Origin: CAZGTQ01 sp964528575
GTDB lineage: Bacteria; Planctomycetota; UBA1135; GCA-002686595
NCBI GenBank assembly: GCA_964528575.1
Contig: CAZGTQ010000225.1
Location: forward strand, 1 to 42,927
Length of the DNA: 42,927 nt
Direction of reading: 5' to 3'
The notes under the pieces were generated by a model. It had not been told where the DNA came from, searched no databases, and worked only from the letters and a program-made list of their open reading frames with translations. The position numbers and the translations under genes were made by a program. Positions 32,101 to 39,077 of this stretch are shown piece by piece (position 1 is the first letter of the stretch; every line of letters starts with the position of its first letter).

Positions 32101-32139
32101 GGCCGCGAGTACACGATCGGCATCTCCTACGCGCACTAG
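29107..32139 (+). CDS. TonB-dependent outer-membrane receptor
   Basis: This 1010-aa receptor has a leader ending ASISQAQ, then a carboxypeptidase-regulatory-like beta-sandwich (about 37-115: GSIRGVVYDKDFETPLGAAR, GVYTLVFSKPGYV). A candidate TonB box, MDEFVVQDAL, lies near 122. The plug domain runs about 140-255 (GSDLMSRAGASDAASALTLV, IRGLPDRYVSSQLNGVRLP, DASGGAVDVRLKG). A beta-barrel follows and ends in the aromatic strand YTIGISYAH. It would pull a bulky substrate through the outer membrane using TonB energy, and the TonB genes follow directly. The substrate is unknown; no haem or siderophore gene is present. The ATG at 29107 has only a weak purine-rich ribosome-binding site. Confidence 0.93.
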   Translation: MLKSSLARVRGWAAPRSVLIGAMLSFASISQAQEPAGSIRGVVYDKDFETPLGAARAYLVERDLGVETDARGSYVFAEVPAGVYTLVFSKPGYVRQIRGDVVVPAGQLTEVDAWLAGELVDMDEFVVQDALQLGAGSEAALLQLRFDSPGLLDSIGSDLMSRAGASDAASALTLVSGATVQEGKFAVIRGLPDRYVSSQLNGVRLPSADEDTRAVELDQFPAAVIESVRVSKTFTPDQQGDASGGAVDVRLKGIPDDTVVQFSTQIGYNSQVRFRNDFLTYEGGGVSTFGKDDGGRAPQIDKLGESWDGAVGVSEDDAPIDHKWNLALGGREQLDDDLFVGGLLSLFYERDSSYYDNGIDDSYWVTSPGAQPVPEAKQGAPTPEGGGDFKTALFDVTKASESVQWGGLLTLGVESENHQLGLTYLYTRTAEDATTLAEDTRGKEYYFPGYDVNDPTGPGNKPSDVDAAPYIRTETLDYTERTTSSLQFSGRHRLPAREFDVGRLRFEQPVVDWTVADSRATLEQPDKRQFGTRWIANSLNPGFPPIFPPILNPAQHLDFKPAALSNLGNLQRIFKSIEEESNQYAINLTLPFEQWSESEGYFKLGLFDDRVQRQFDQDTYSNFGDAGSYVADFDELWSEVFPDEDHPIGESLRDVDYRGEQEINAWYAMVDMPITPHVNVVGGARFEKTSISIVNDPESLANYFPEGADGPVELTPGVADVDFRQDDVLPSIGLVVRPTEKVTVRTSYSETVARQTFKELTPILQQEFAGGPIFIGNPDLRMSALKNYDLRVDFVPYEGSLVSASWFKKDIEDAIENVQRKVTFSFTQPFNYPEGELKGFELELRQHLGHFRPALEGLTMGANATFIDSEVTLPEDEAENFAGENIEAPMPTRDATNAPEYLYNLYLTYDLEDAGAQFGLFYTVRGDTLVAGAGVTKIELIPNVYEKAYGTLNASFTKRLGEHFTLKLQAKNLLNPEIEEVYRSDYFDGDVTRSSYTRGREYTIGISYAH

Positions 32140-32149
32140 CGAACCCCAC

Positions 32150-32932
32150 ATGAAGCACCGAACGAAGACCCTCCTCTTGGCCCTTGGGCTCCTCACGCCC
32201 GGCGCGGCGCTCGTCGCCGACGACGAGGTCGACGGCACGCGCGCGGCGCTCGAGCAATGGGTCGAGACGCGCCGGCTGATCTCGCAGGAGAGGCGCGACT
32301 GGGCGCTAGGCCGCGAGCTCCTCGGGGACCGCATTGCGATCGTGCAGAGCGAGATCGAGTCGCTGCGCACGGCGATCGCCGAGGCGCAGGAGAGCATCGC
32401 CGCGGCCGACAAGACGCGCGCGGAGCTGGCCGCCGAGAACGAGCGGCTGAAGGTCGGCACGGTCGGCCTCGACGAGGTGATCGCGCAGCTCGAGACCGAC
32501 GTCCGCGCGCTCCTGCCGCGCTTGCCCGAGCCGGCGCTCGAGCGCGTGCGGCCGCTGGCGCAGAGCCTGCCCGAGGATCCGGCCGAGACCGAGCTCTCGC
32601 TCGGCCGCCGCTTCCAGAACGTCGTCGGCATCCTCGATCAGGTCGACAAGCTCGAGCGCGAAGTGAGCGCCGCGAACGAGGTGCGCGAGCTCGGAGGCGG
32701 GACGTCCGCCGAGGTCGCGGTCGTCTACCTAGGCGTCGGGCACGCGTGGTACGCGAGCGCGGACAAGCGGTTCGCGGGCGTCGGCGCGGCGGGTCCGGAC
32801 GGCTGGATCTGGACGCCGGCGAACGACGCGGCCGAGGCGATCGCGCTCGCGATCGCGATCCAGCGGTTCGAGGAGCCGGCGGCGTTCGTGCAAGTCCCGA
32901 TCGCGATCGACGGGGCGGAGGTGAGCCGATGA
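32150..32932 (+). CDS. DUF3450 periplasmic coiled-coil protein of the TonB system
   Basis: This 260-aa exported protein has a signal peptide (KTLLLALGLLTPGAALVA), a long coiled coil (about 30-100, with ISQERRDWALGRELLGDRIA) and a compact C-terminal domain (VAVVYLGVGHAWYASADKRF, GWIWTP). This is the layout of DUF3450 proteins. In Vibrio-like genomes DUF3450 genes precede the long ExbB (TtpC) of TonB2/TonB3 loci, and the same order is seen here. It is thought to assist the energising complex in the periplasm. The gene follows the receptor by 10 bp, and its TGA overlaps the next ATG. Confidence 0.87.
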   Translation: MKHRTKTLLLALGLLTPGAALVADDEVDGTRAALEQWVETRRLISQERRDWALGRELLGDRIAIVQSEIESLRTAIAEAQESIAAADKTRAELAAENERLKVGTVGLDEVIAQLETDVRALLPRLPEPALERVRPLAQSLPEDPAETELSLGRRFQNVVGILDQVDKLEREVSAANEVRELGGGTSAEVAVVYLGVGHAWYASADKRFAGVGAAGPDGWIWTPANDAAEAIALAIAIQRFEEPAAFVQVPIAIDGAEVSR

Positions 32933-34500
32933 GAGCGAAGTCCGTTGCCACGCTCGCGCTCGCGCTGCTCGGCCTCGCCGCCGGCTCCGCGCAGGACGGC
33001 GCGAGCGTGCCCGACGAGGCGAGCGCGCGCTTCGGCGCCGCGGCGGCCGACGTGCGGGCGAAGCTCGAGGCGAGCCTCGAGGAGCTCGCCGCCGTGCGGG
33101 CGCAGCTCGCCGAGGAGAAGATCCCGCTCAGCCGCGAGCTCTCCGCGCTCGAGGCCGAGCTGCGCGAGCTGAACCTCGAGTACCGCGAGACGACGCGCAA
33201 GCTCAACGTCAGCGCGCTCGACCTGACCAAGCTCAAGAACGAGATCGCGACGCGCGAGGAGCAGTCGACGTACCTGACGAACCTGTTCCTCGACTACCAG
33301 CGCAACTTCGAGTCGCGCCTGCACGTCGCCGAGGAGCAGCGCTACGAGGAGCTGCTCGAGGCGGCGCGCCTGGCGCCCGAGAACGCCAACCTGTCCGACG
33401 CCGAGGTGTACGACGCGCAGATCGCCGTCCTGACCGCCTCGATCGCGCGGCTCGACGACCTGCTCGGCGGCACGCGCTTCGACGGCACCGCGCTCGACCC
33501 GACCGGCCTCCTGCGCGAGGGTACGTTCGCCCTCGTCGGGCCGGTCGCGCTCTTCCGCTCGGCCGACGGTGCCGTCGTCGGCACCGTCGAGCGCCAGGTC
33601 AACTCGGTCCAGCCCACGATCGTGCCGTTCGCGCGTCCCGAGGACGCGGAGGCGGCGGCGAACGTCGTCGAGACGGGCGCGGGCGCGTTCCCGCTCGACA
33701 CGACGCTCGGCAACGCGCACCGCGTAGCGGAGACCGAGGACTCGCTGCTCGACGAGTTCGAGAAGGGCGGCTCGGTCATGTGGCCGATCCTCGCGCTCGC
33801 GAGCGCGGCGCTGCTGGTCGCGCTCTGGAAGTGGATCTCGCTCGCGTTCGTGCGCAGGCCGTCGAACAAGCAGATCGGCGCGCTGCTCGGCGCGGCGGGG
33901 CGCAACGACCAGGCGGCGGCGGAGGCGGTCGTCGCGCGCCTCGAGGGGCCGGCGGGGCGGATGCTCTCGGCGGGCGTCGCGCACATGAACGAGCCGCGCG
34001 ACCTGATCGAGGAGGTGATGTACGAGACGGTGCTGACGACGCGCCTGCGGCTCCAGCGCATGCTCCCGTTCATCGCGATCTGCGCCGCCGCGGCTCCCCT
34101 GCTCGGTCTGCTCGGCACCGTCACCGGCATCATCAACACGTTCAAGCTGATCACGATCTTCGGGTCGGGCGACGTGAAGATGCTCTCGGGCGGCATCTCC
34201 GAGGCGCTCCTGACGACCAAGTTCGGTCTCGTCGTCGCGATCCCCTCGCTCCTGCTGCACGCGTTCCTCTCGCGCAAGGCGCGCGCAGTCGTCGGCCAGA
34301 TGGAGGCCGTCGGGGTCGCGTTCGTGAACCGCGTCGAGAAGGCGAGCCGCGTGCGCGAGGTCCGTCCGACCGCGCGCGCGCACGGCGCCGTCACGTCGGC
34401 GGCGCCCGATCCCGAGCTGGTTCGCGCGCAGGTCAACGAGATCCTGCGCGACGTGCTCGGGCCCGTGCTCCGCGAGAACGAGGTCGAGGCGGTGCGATGA
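32929..34500 (+). CDS. TtpC-like MotA/TolQ/ExbB protein with long periplasmic domain
   Basis: This 523-aa protein begins with a signal-like helix (SVATLALALLGLAAGSAQ). A periplasmic region of about 250 residues follows and is coiled-coil rich (LEELAAVRAQLAEEKIPLSR). One transmembrane helix lies near 285 (MWPILALASAALLVALW), followed by the MotA/TolQ/ExbB channel domain with two conserved helices (ICAAAAPLLGLLGTVTGIIN and TTKFGLVVAIPSLLLHAF). This matches TtpC, the extra ExbB-like subunit required by Vibrio TonB2 systems. Start and stop both overlap their neighbours as ATGA, so its amount is locked to DUF3450 and ExbB. Confidence 0.9.
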   Translation: MRAKSVATLALALLGLAAGSAQDGASVPDEASARFGAAAADVRAKLEASLEELAAVRAQLAEEKIPLSRELSALEAELRELNLEYRETTRKLNVSALDLTKLKNEIATREEQSTYLTNLFLDYQRNFESRLHVAEEQRYEELLEAARLAPENANLSDAEVYDAQIAVLTASIARLDDLLGGTRFDGTALDPTGLLREGTFALVGPVALFRSADGAVVGTVERQVNSVQPTIVPFARPEDAEAAANVVETGAGAFPLDTTLGNAHRVAETEDSLLDEFEKGGSVMWPILALASAALLVALWKWISLAFVRRPSNKQIGALLGAAGRNDQAAAEAVVARLEGPAGRMLSAGVAHMNEPRDLIEEVMYETVLTTRLRLQRMLPFIAICAAAAPLLGLLGTVTGIINTFKLITIFGSGDVKMLSGGISEALLTTKFGLVVAIPSLLLHAFLSRKARAVVGQMEAVGVAFVNRVEKASRVREVRPTARAHGAVTSAAPDPELVRAQVNEILRDVLGPVLRENEVEAVR

Positions 34501-35288
34501 GCGGCCTGATCGAGCGCGTCGAGAGGTTCTGGAGCGAGGCCGTTTCGATCTGGAGCTCGGGCGGCTGGGCGATGATCGCGATCGCCGTCATCGCGCTCTC
34601 GCTGTTCGGGATCGGCTGCCACGTCTGGCTGCGCCTGGGCGAGAAGCGGTTCCTGTCGGTGCCCGAGCGCGAATGGCGCCGCTGGATCGCGCACCCGCGC
34701 GAGCGTCGCGGCCCGATCGGCGCGCTGATCGAGCGCGTCACCGCCGCGCCGACGATCGAGCAGACGATGGCGCGCTTCGCGGAGGTCCGCGCGGCGGAGA
34801 CCGCGCCGTTCGAGCGCGACCTGCGCGTGATGAAGGTGTGCGTGAGCGCGGCTCCGCTCGTCGGGCTGCTCGGCACGGTGACCGGCATGCTCGCGACGTT
34901 CGGAGCGCTCGCGACCGGCTCGGGCGGCGACAAGACCATGGGCATGATCGCCGAGGGCATCTCCGAGGCGCTCGTCACGACCGAGACCGGGCTCGTCATC
35001 GCGCTCCCGGGCCTGTTCTTCCAGTACCAGCTCGCGCGCAAGCTCGAACGCTACAAGGCATTCCTCGCGCACCTCGAGACGGTGTGCTCGCAGACGCTGT
35101 ACCGCCAGGGCCGCACCGACGAGCGCGAGCGCGTCGCGCACGTCGCGCGCCGCGAGGCCGCCCGCCGAGTGCTCGAGCGCTTCGAGCGCGCGGGCGACGT
35201 CCGCGCCGAGTCGCGGCCGGCGCTCGAGCTCGCCCAGACCCCTTTGCAGACGGGAGGCCGCGCATGGGCCGCTTTCGCGAAGCGCTGA
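34497..35288 (+). CDS. exbB: ExbB-like proton channel subunit
   Basis: This 263-aa inner-membrane protein is of the MotA/TolQ/ExbB family. A first helix lies at about 24-42 (MIAIAVIALSLFGIGCHVWL). The paired channel helices lie at about 117-140 (SAAPLVGLLGTVTGMLATF) and 155-180 (GISEALVTTETGLVIALPGL). With ExbD it would convert the proton gradient into TonB motion. The start ATG overlaps the TtpC-like stop, and the tail overlaps ExbD by 25 bases. The last 50 residues are charged and not conserved, partly because the ExbD ribosome-binding site is embedded there. Confidence 0.92.
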   Translation: MSGLIERVERFWSEAVSIWSSGGWAMIAIAVIALSLFGIGCHVWLRLGEKRFLSVPEREWRRWIAHPRERRGPIGALIERVTAAPTIEQTMARFAEVRAAETAPFERDLRVMKVCVSAAPLVGLLGTVTGMLATFGALATGSGGDKTMGMIAEGISEALVTTETGLVIALPGLFFQYQLARKLERYKAFLAHLETVCSQTLYRQGRTDERERVAHVARREAARRVLERFERAGDVRAESRPALELAQTPLQTGGRAWAAFAKR

Positions 35289-35692
35289 ACGAGGACGAGG
35301 GCGAGACGGGGATCGACATGTCCCCGCTGATCGACTGCGTCTTCATCCTCCTGATCTTCTTCATCGTGACGACCGTCTTCGTCGAGGAGACCGGCGTCGA
35401 GGTCGACAAGCCGCAGGCCGCGTCGGCTGCGCAGCTCGAGAAGACGAGCATCCTCATCGCGATCACCGACAAGGGGAAGATCGTCTACGGCGGGCGCGAG
35501 ATCGGTCTCGGCGGCGTGCAGCGCGTCGTCAAGAGCGTGCTCGAGTCGGACGGCCGTCAGAAGGACGAGATCCCCGTGATCATCCAGGCGGACAAGAGCT
35601 CGCCGTCCGGGTTGCTCGTGCAGGTCGTCGGCGAGGCGAAGCTCGCCGGAGCGCTGAAGGTCAGCGTCGCGGCGGCGGCGCCGACCGGCTGA
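35264..35692 (+). CDS. exbD: ExbD-like biopolymer transport protein
   Basis: This 142-aa protein has a short cytoplasmic N-terminus and one transmembrane helix, MSPLIDCVFILLIFFIVTT (19-37), carrying the essential proton-path Asp at position 24. A periplasmic domain follows (KTSILIAITDKGKIVYGGRE, PVIIQADKSSPSGLLVQVV), as in the ExbD/TolR family. ATG 35264 sits six bases after GGAGG (35253-35257), inside the end of the ExbB gene, so initiation here does not depend only on coupling. Confidence 0.94.
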   Translation: MGRFREALNEDEGETGIDMSPLIDCVFILLIFFIVTTVFVEETGVEVDKPQAASAAQLEKTSILIAITDKGKIVYGGREIGLGGVQRVVKSVLESDGRQKDEIPVIIQADKSSPSGLLVQVVGEAKLAGALKVSVAAAAPTG

Positions 35693-35702
35693 GGGACGTC
35701 GC

Positions 35703-36389
35703 ATGGACGAGACGACTTCGACGCCGACCGCATCGACGCCCGGCTGGAAGAAGCTGCTGCACGGCGTGCTCGTCGGCGGCGGCGCGACGACGTTCATGGC
35801 GGCGTTCTTCCTCGTGCTGCCGCTGATCCAGGCGATCAGCAAGGACCGCAAGGCCGACACGCTCCTGTTCGAGATCGACAGCGCGGCCGTCCCGCCGCCG
35901 CCTCCGCCGCCGGAGGAGGAGCCCGAGGAGGAAGAAGAGGAAGAGGAGCCCGAGCCCGAGCTCGTCGAGGAGGCGCCGCCGCTCGACCTCTCGCAGCTCG
36001 AGCTCGCGCTCGACCCCGGCTTCGGCGGAGGCTGGGGCACGGCCGACTTCGCGTCGATCGACCTCGGTTCGCTCGTGCGCGGCGGGAGCGACGGCGAGGG
36101 GCTCTTTTCGCTCGACGACCTCGATCAGAAGCCGCGCGTCGTCTACCAGCCGAGCCCGAGCATCGACGCGAAGCTGCAGAAGCGCGCGCCGGCGACGGTG
36201 TACGTGCTGTTCATGGTCGACGCGAGCGGGCGCGTCGAGAGCCCGCTGGTGCAGAGCTCGACCGATCCCGCGTTCGAGCGCGCGGCGCTCTCCGCCGTGA
36301 AGCAATGGAAGTTCGAGCCCGGCCGGCGCGAGGGCCAACCCGTCCGTTTCCGCATGCGCGTGCCGATCACCTTCCCTGAGGCGGATTGA
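35703..36389 (+). CDS. tonB: TonB-like energy transducer with acidic linker
   Basis: This 228-aa protein has one N-terminal membrane helix (about 24-44, LVGGGATTFMAAFFLVLPLIQ) and a short proline then glutamate-rich linker (PPPPPPP followed by an EEEPEEEEEEEE run, about 63-86). A Gly/Asp-rich stretch follows, then a TonB C-terminal domain (about 148-228: RAPATVYVLFMVDASGRVES, FERAALSAVKQWKFEPG, GQPVRFRMRVPITF). Usual TonB linkers alternate Glu-Pro with Lys-Pro; no Lys-Pro segment exists here, so the spacer is strongly acidic and short, as in TonB2-type proteins. It would transmit ExbB/ExbD energy to the receptor encoded upstream. It lies 10 bp after ExbD. Confidence 0.92.
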   Translation: MDETTSTPTASTPGWKKLLHGVLVGGGATTFMAAFFLVLPLIQAISKDRKADTLLFEIDSAAVPPPPPPPEEEPEEEEEEEEPEPELVEEAPPLDLSQLELALDPGFGGGWGTADFASIDLGSLVRGGSDGEGLFSLDDLDQKPRVVYQPSPSIDAKLQKRAPATVYVLFMVDASGRVESPLVQSSTDPAFERAALSAVKQWKFEPGRREGQPVRFRMRVPITFPEAD

Positions 36390-36390
36390 C

Positions 36391-37881
36391 ATGAGAGTCC
36401 GAATCGTCGCTTCCCTTCTCCCGCTCGCCCTCGCGTCCGCGTGTGCGACCGTGCACGAGCCCGCCTCGGCGTTCGTGCCGAGTGCCGCGCCGGCCGAGCG
36501 TCGCTCCGAGGTCGTGATCGAGGCGTCCGCGCCCGCCGCCGAGCCGCACGAGCCGGCTCCCGCGCAGGGCACTCGACGCCAGACGCTCGACGCGGCGCAG
36601 ATCGCGCTGCTGAACAGCCCCGACTTCCGACGGCGCTTCGTCGAGAGCTACGCGTCCGAGACCGACGTCGAGCCGCGCCCGACCGTCGGCGAGATCGAGA
36701 AGCTGCAGGACGTCGTCGAGCTGGTCGCCGCCGAGCGCCTCGACGACGCGGCGCGAGCGCTGCGCGAGCTGCGCGGCCCTGCGGCGACGGCGGTCGTCGA
36801 CTACACGCTCGGCAACGTCTTCTTCCAGCAGGAGCGGCTCGAGCACGCGATCGGCGCCTACCGCGTCGCGGTCGACAAGTTCCCGCGCTTCCGCCGCGCG
36901 TGGCGCAACCTCGGCATCTGCTACGTGCGCGCCGGCGACTTCGCGAACGCGCTGCCGGCGCTGACGAAGGTCGTCGAGCTCGGCGGCGCGGACCCGGTGA
37001 CGTACGGCCTGCTCGGCTACGGCTACTCCGCGGTCGGCAACGATCTCGCCGCCGAGTCCGCGTACCGGATGGCGATCCTGCTCGACCCGGACACCGTCGA
37101 CTTCGAGATGGGGCTCGTGCGCGCGCTCTTCATGCAGCGCCGCTACGCCGAGGCGGTCGCGCTGTGCGACACGCTGATCGCCGACAGGCCCGACAGCGCG
37201 GACCTGTGGATCCTGCAGGCGAACGCGTACATCGGCGCGGGCCAGCCGATGCGCGCGGCGGAGAACTACGAGCTGGTCGACCGTCTTGGCGGGTCGACCG
37301 CCGAGACGCTGACGAACCTCGGCGACATCTACGTGAACGGCGAGCTGTTCGAGCTCGCGGTCGATGCGTACGAGCGCGCGATGGCGCTCGATCCCGAGCT
37401 CTCGCCGGAGCGGATGATCCGCGCGGCGAAGGTGATGACGGGCCACGGCGCGCTCGCCGAGACGCGCTCGCTGACCGGCGCGATCGAGCTCGCGCTGGGC
37501 GAGCAGCTCGACCTCGAGGCGAAGAAGGATCTCCTGAAGCTGCGCTCGCGGCTCGCGGTGGCCGCGGGCGAGAGCGAGGAGGAGGCGCGCGTGCTCGAGG
37601 AGATCGTCGAGCTCGACCCGCTCGACGGCGAGGCGATCCTGCTGCTCGGCCAGCACGCGCGCAGGACCGGCGACGACGAGAAGGCGCTCTTCTGGTTCGA
37701 GCGCGCCGCCATGCTCGAGGAGCACGAGGCGGACGCCAGCGTGCGCATCGCGCAGGTGCTCGTCGTCCAGAAGCGCTACGACGAGGCGCTGCGCAAGCTC
37801 AGGCGCGCCCAGGACGTCGAGTACCGCGACAACGTCCAGGACTTCCTCGAGCAGGTCGAGTCGGCCGCGAAGACGCGCTGA
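36391..37881 (+). CDS. TPR repeat lipoprotein at the end of the TonB operon
   Basis: This 496-aa protein starts one base after the TonB stop. The leader RIVASLLPLALASACA contains a plausible but not ideal lipobox (ASAC), so it is probably a lipoprotein. After a low-complexity spacer, at least eight TPR-like helical pairs fill residues about 100-490 (e.g. YTLGNVFFQQERLEHAIGAY, NLGICYVRAGDFANALPALT, NLGDIYVNGELFELAVDAYE). Vibrio TonB2/TonB3 loci also end in a TPR protein, which is proposed to help assemble the system. It converges with a small minus-strand gene 9 bp away, marking the operon end. Confidence 0.87.
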   Translation: MRVRIVASLLPLALASACATVHEPASAFVPSAAPAERRSEVVIEASAPAAEPHEPAPAQGTRRQTLDAAQIALLNSPDFRRRFVESYASETDVEPRPTVGEIEKLQDVVELVAAERLDDAARALRELRGPAATAVVDYTLGNVFFQQERLEHAIGAYRVAVDKFPRFRRAWRNLGICYVRAGDFANALPALTKVVELGGADPVTYGLLGYGYSAVGNDLAAESAYRMAILLDPDTVDFEMGLVRALFMQRRYAEAVALCDTLIADRPDSADLWILQANAYIGAGQPMRAAENYELVDRLGGSTAETLTNLGDIYVNGELFELAVDAYERAMALDPELSPERMIRAAKVMTGHGALAETRSLTGAIELALGEQLDLEAKKDLLKLRSRLAVAAGESEEEARVLEEIVELDPLDGEAILLLGQHARRTGDDEKALFWFERAAMLEEHEADASVRIAQVLVVQKRYDEALRKLRRAQDVEYRDNVQDFLEQVESAAKTR

Positions 37882-37890
37882 GGCGCGTCG

Positions 37891-38094
37891 TCACTCGTCC
37901 TCGTTCAGGTCGTACTCCGGAATCTCCTCCGGCGGGATCCACACGACGCGCCCGTCGCGCCAGATCGCGACGGGGTGTCCGTCACGCTTGTGGCGCAAGA
38001 GCGCTTCCCGCACCGCGAGCTTCAACGCCCGCAGGATGAGCGGAATGTCGTTCACCCGCTCCGACGGGGGCCGGTCGTCCGGGGCCTGGCTCAT
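37891..38094 (-). CDS. 67-aa partner of the zeta-like kinase (putative antitoxin)
   Basis: This small soluble protein (67 aa) reads NDIPLILRALKLAVREALLR in its helical half, then GHPVAIWRDGRVVWIPPEEIPEYD. Its ATG at 38094 overlaps the TGA of the zeta-like kinase gene (ATGA), so the pair is translationally coupled with the kinase first. Proteins of this shape commonly accompany predicted zeta-toxin-like ATPases. An antitoxin role is inferred from context; no DNA-binding motif is obvious. Confidence 0.75.
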   Translation of the reverse strand: MSQAPDDRPPSERVNDIPLILRALKLAVREALLRHKRDGHPVAIWRDGRVVWIPPEEIPEYDLNEDE

Positions 38095-38675
38095 CGCTGC
38101 TGCTCCTTCAGGTGCTCCCAGCCGGCGCGGTCGACCACGCCGAGGTCGCTGCCTCGGCGACGAGAGGCCAGGAGGCGCGGAGCGTCCAGACCCGAATTGT
38201 CGTAGACCTGCCAGTCGTCCACGATCTGATCGTAGAGCTCGAGCAGATTGCGCAGGCCGGCGACGTAGCGCCGGCGCACGACCTCTTCGGGCACGTGATG
38301 TCCGCCTTGGCGGACGCGCTCGGCCACTCGCGCGATTGCGAGCTCGGGCTCGGGCAGGGCGAGGAAGACCAGGTGGGCGCGATAGCCGCTCTCGCGAAGC
38401 TCGCGCAGCCACCGGGCGTGGCCGCGTCCGGCCAGCGTCGTCTCGAACGCGAAGTCCGTCCGTCGACGAGCGAGGTGACGAAGCCGCTCGAGCATCACGC
38501 GCGCTGCAGCGACCGCCGCGGACTCGGGGCGATACGCCGACAGGCCGAGCGCGATCGTGTCCGCGTTGACGAACTCCTCGACCGACAAGGAGCCCCTCAA
38601 CAGGCGCGACGCGCTCGTGCTCTTGCCGGCACCGTCCGGTCCGGCGAGCACGACGACGAGAGAGGGACGCGGCAT
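38091..38675 (-). CDS. zeta-toxin-like P-loop kinase
   Basis: This 194-aa protein is of the zeta toxin / predicted ABC-type ATPase family, whose known toxic members phosphorylate UDP-N-acetylglucosamine and block cell-wall synthesis. It has Walker A GPDGAGKST (12-20), the substrate-site motif FVNADTIA (catalytic Asp), FETTLAGR, and the arginine-rich RVRQGGHHVPEEVVRRRY segment typical of the stand-alone chromosomal group. It lacks the usual upstream epsilon antitoxin; instead a coupled 67-aa gene follows. Toxicity is therefore inferred. The ATG at 38675 has a weak GCGAG ribosome-binding site. Confidence 0.88.
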   Translation of the reverse strand: MPRPSLVVVLAGPDGAGKSTSASRLLRGSLSVEEFVNADTIALGLSAYRPESAAVAAARVMLERLRHLARRRTDFAFETTLAGRGHARWLRELRESGYRAHLVFLALPEPELAIARVAERVRQGGHHVPEEVVRRRYVAGLRNLLELYDQIVDDWQVYDNSGLDAPRLLASRRRGSDLGVVDRAGWEHLKEQQR

Positions 38676-38729
38676 CTCGCACGCACCCTACCGACTGAAC
38701 GCGCTCGACGCTCGCGGTCCCGAGCGCGC

Positions 38730-39077
38730 TCACGGCCGCTGCGCCAGCCCCAACTCGTAGCCCGCTTCCTTCCACTCCTGTACGCCGCCCGCGAAGTCGA
38801 GCACGTTCGCGAAGCCGCCGGCGTCGAGCGCGGCCGCCGCGCGCGCGGACGCGTTGCAGCTCCGGCGCGCGCAGTACACGACGACCCGCACGTCGCGGCC
38901 GCCGGCGAGCGCCTCGACGCGCCCGGCGAAGCCGTCGTCGTAGAACGAGCAGTGCACCGCGCCCGGGAGGTGCGCCTTGTCGTAGCTGACGCGCGGAAGC
39001 ACGTCGACGAGCAGCAGCTCCTCGCCCGCGTCGAGCAGCTCCTTCAGGCGCTGCGCGTCGATCGTCCTCGCGCTCAG
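38730..39077 (-). CDS. rhodanese-domain protein, apparent CTG start
   Basis: This 115-aa single rhodanese domain runs from DAQRLKELLDAGEELLLVDV and the SYDKAHLPGAVHCSFYDD substrate segment to the active-site loop VVYCARRSCNASARAA and the closing FAGGVQEWKEAGYELG. Cys near 70 should carry the persulfide in sulfur transfer. No ATG, GTG or TTG lies between the upstream E1 stop and the domain. A CTG at 39077 overlaps the E1 TGA (CTGA) and has GGAGG 10 bases upstream inside the E1 gene, so it is the best start. Coupling to 2-oxoglutarate dehydrogenase is notable. Confidence 0.82.
   Translation of the reverse strand: MSARTIDAQRLKELLDAGEELLLVDVLPRVSYDKAHLPGAVHCSFYDDGFAGRVEALAGGRDVRVVVYCARRSCNASARAAAALDAGGFANVLDFAGGVQEWKEAGYELGLAQRP

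Noticed and set aside
29515..32631. 1038-codon minus-strand open frame opposite the TonB-dependent receptor
   Set aside because: It has shadow composition, while the plus-strand receptor has plug and barrel motifs and operon context.
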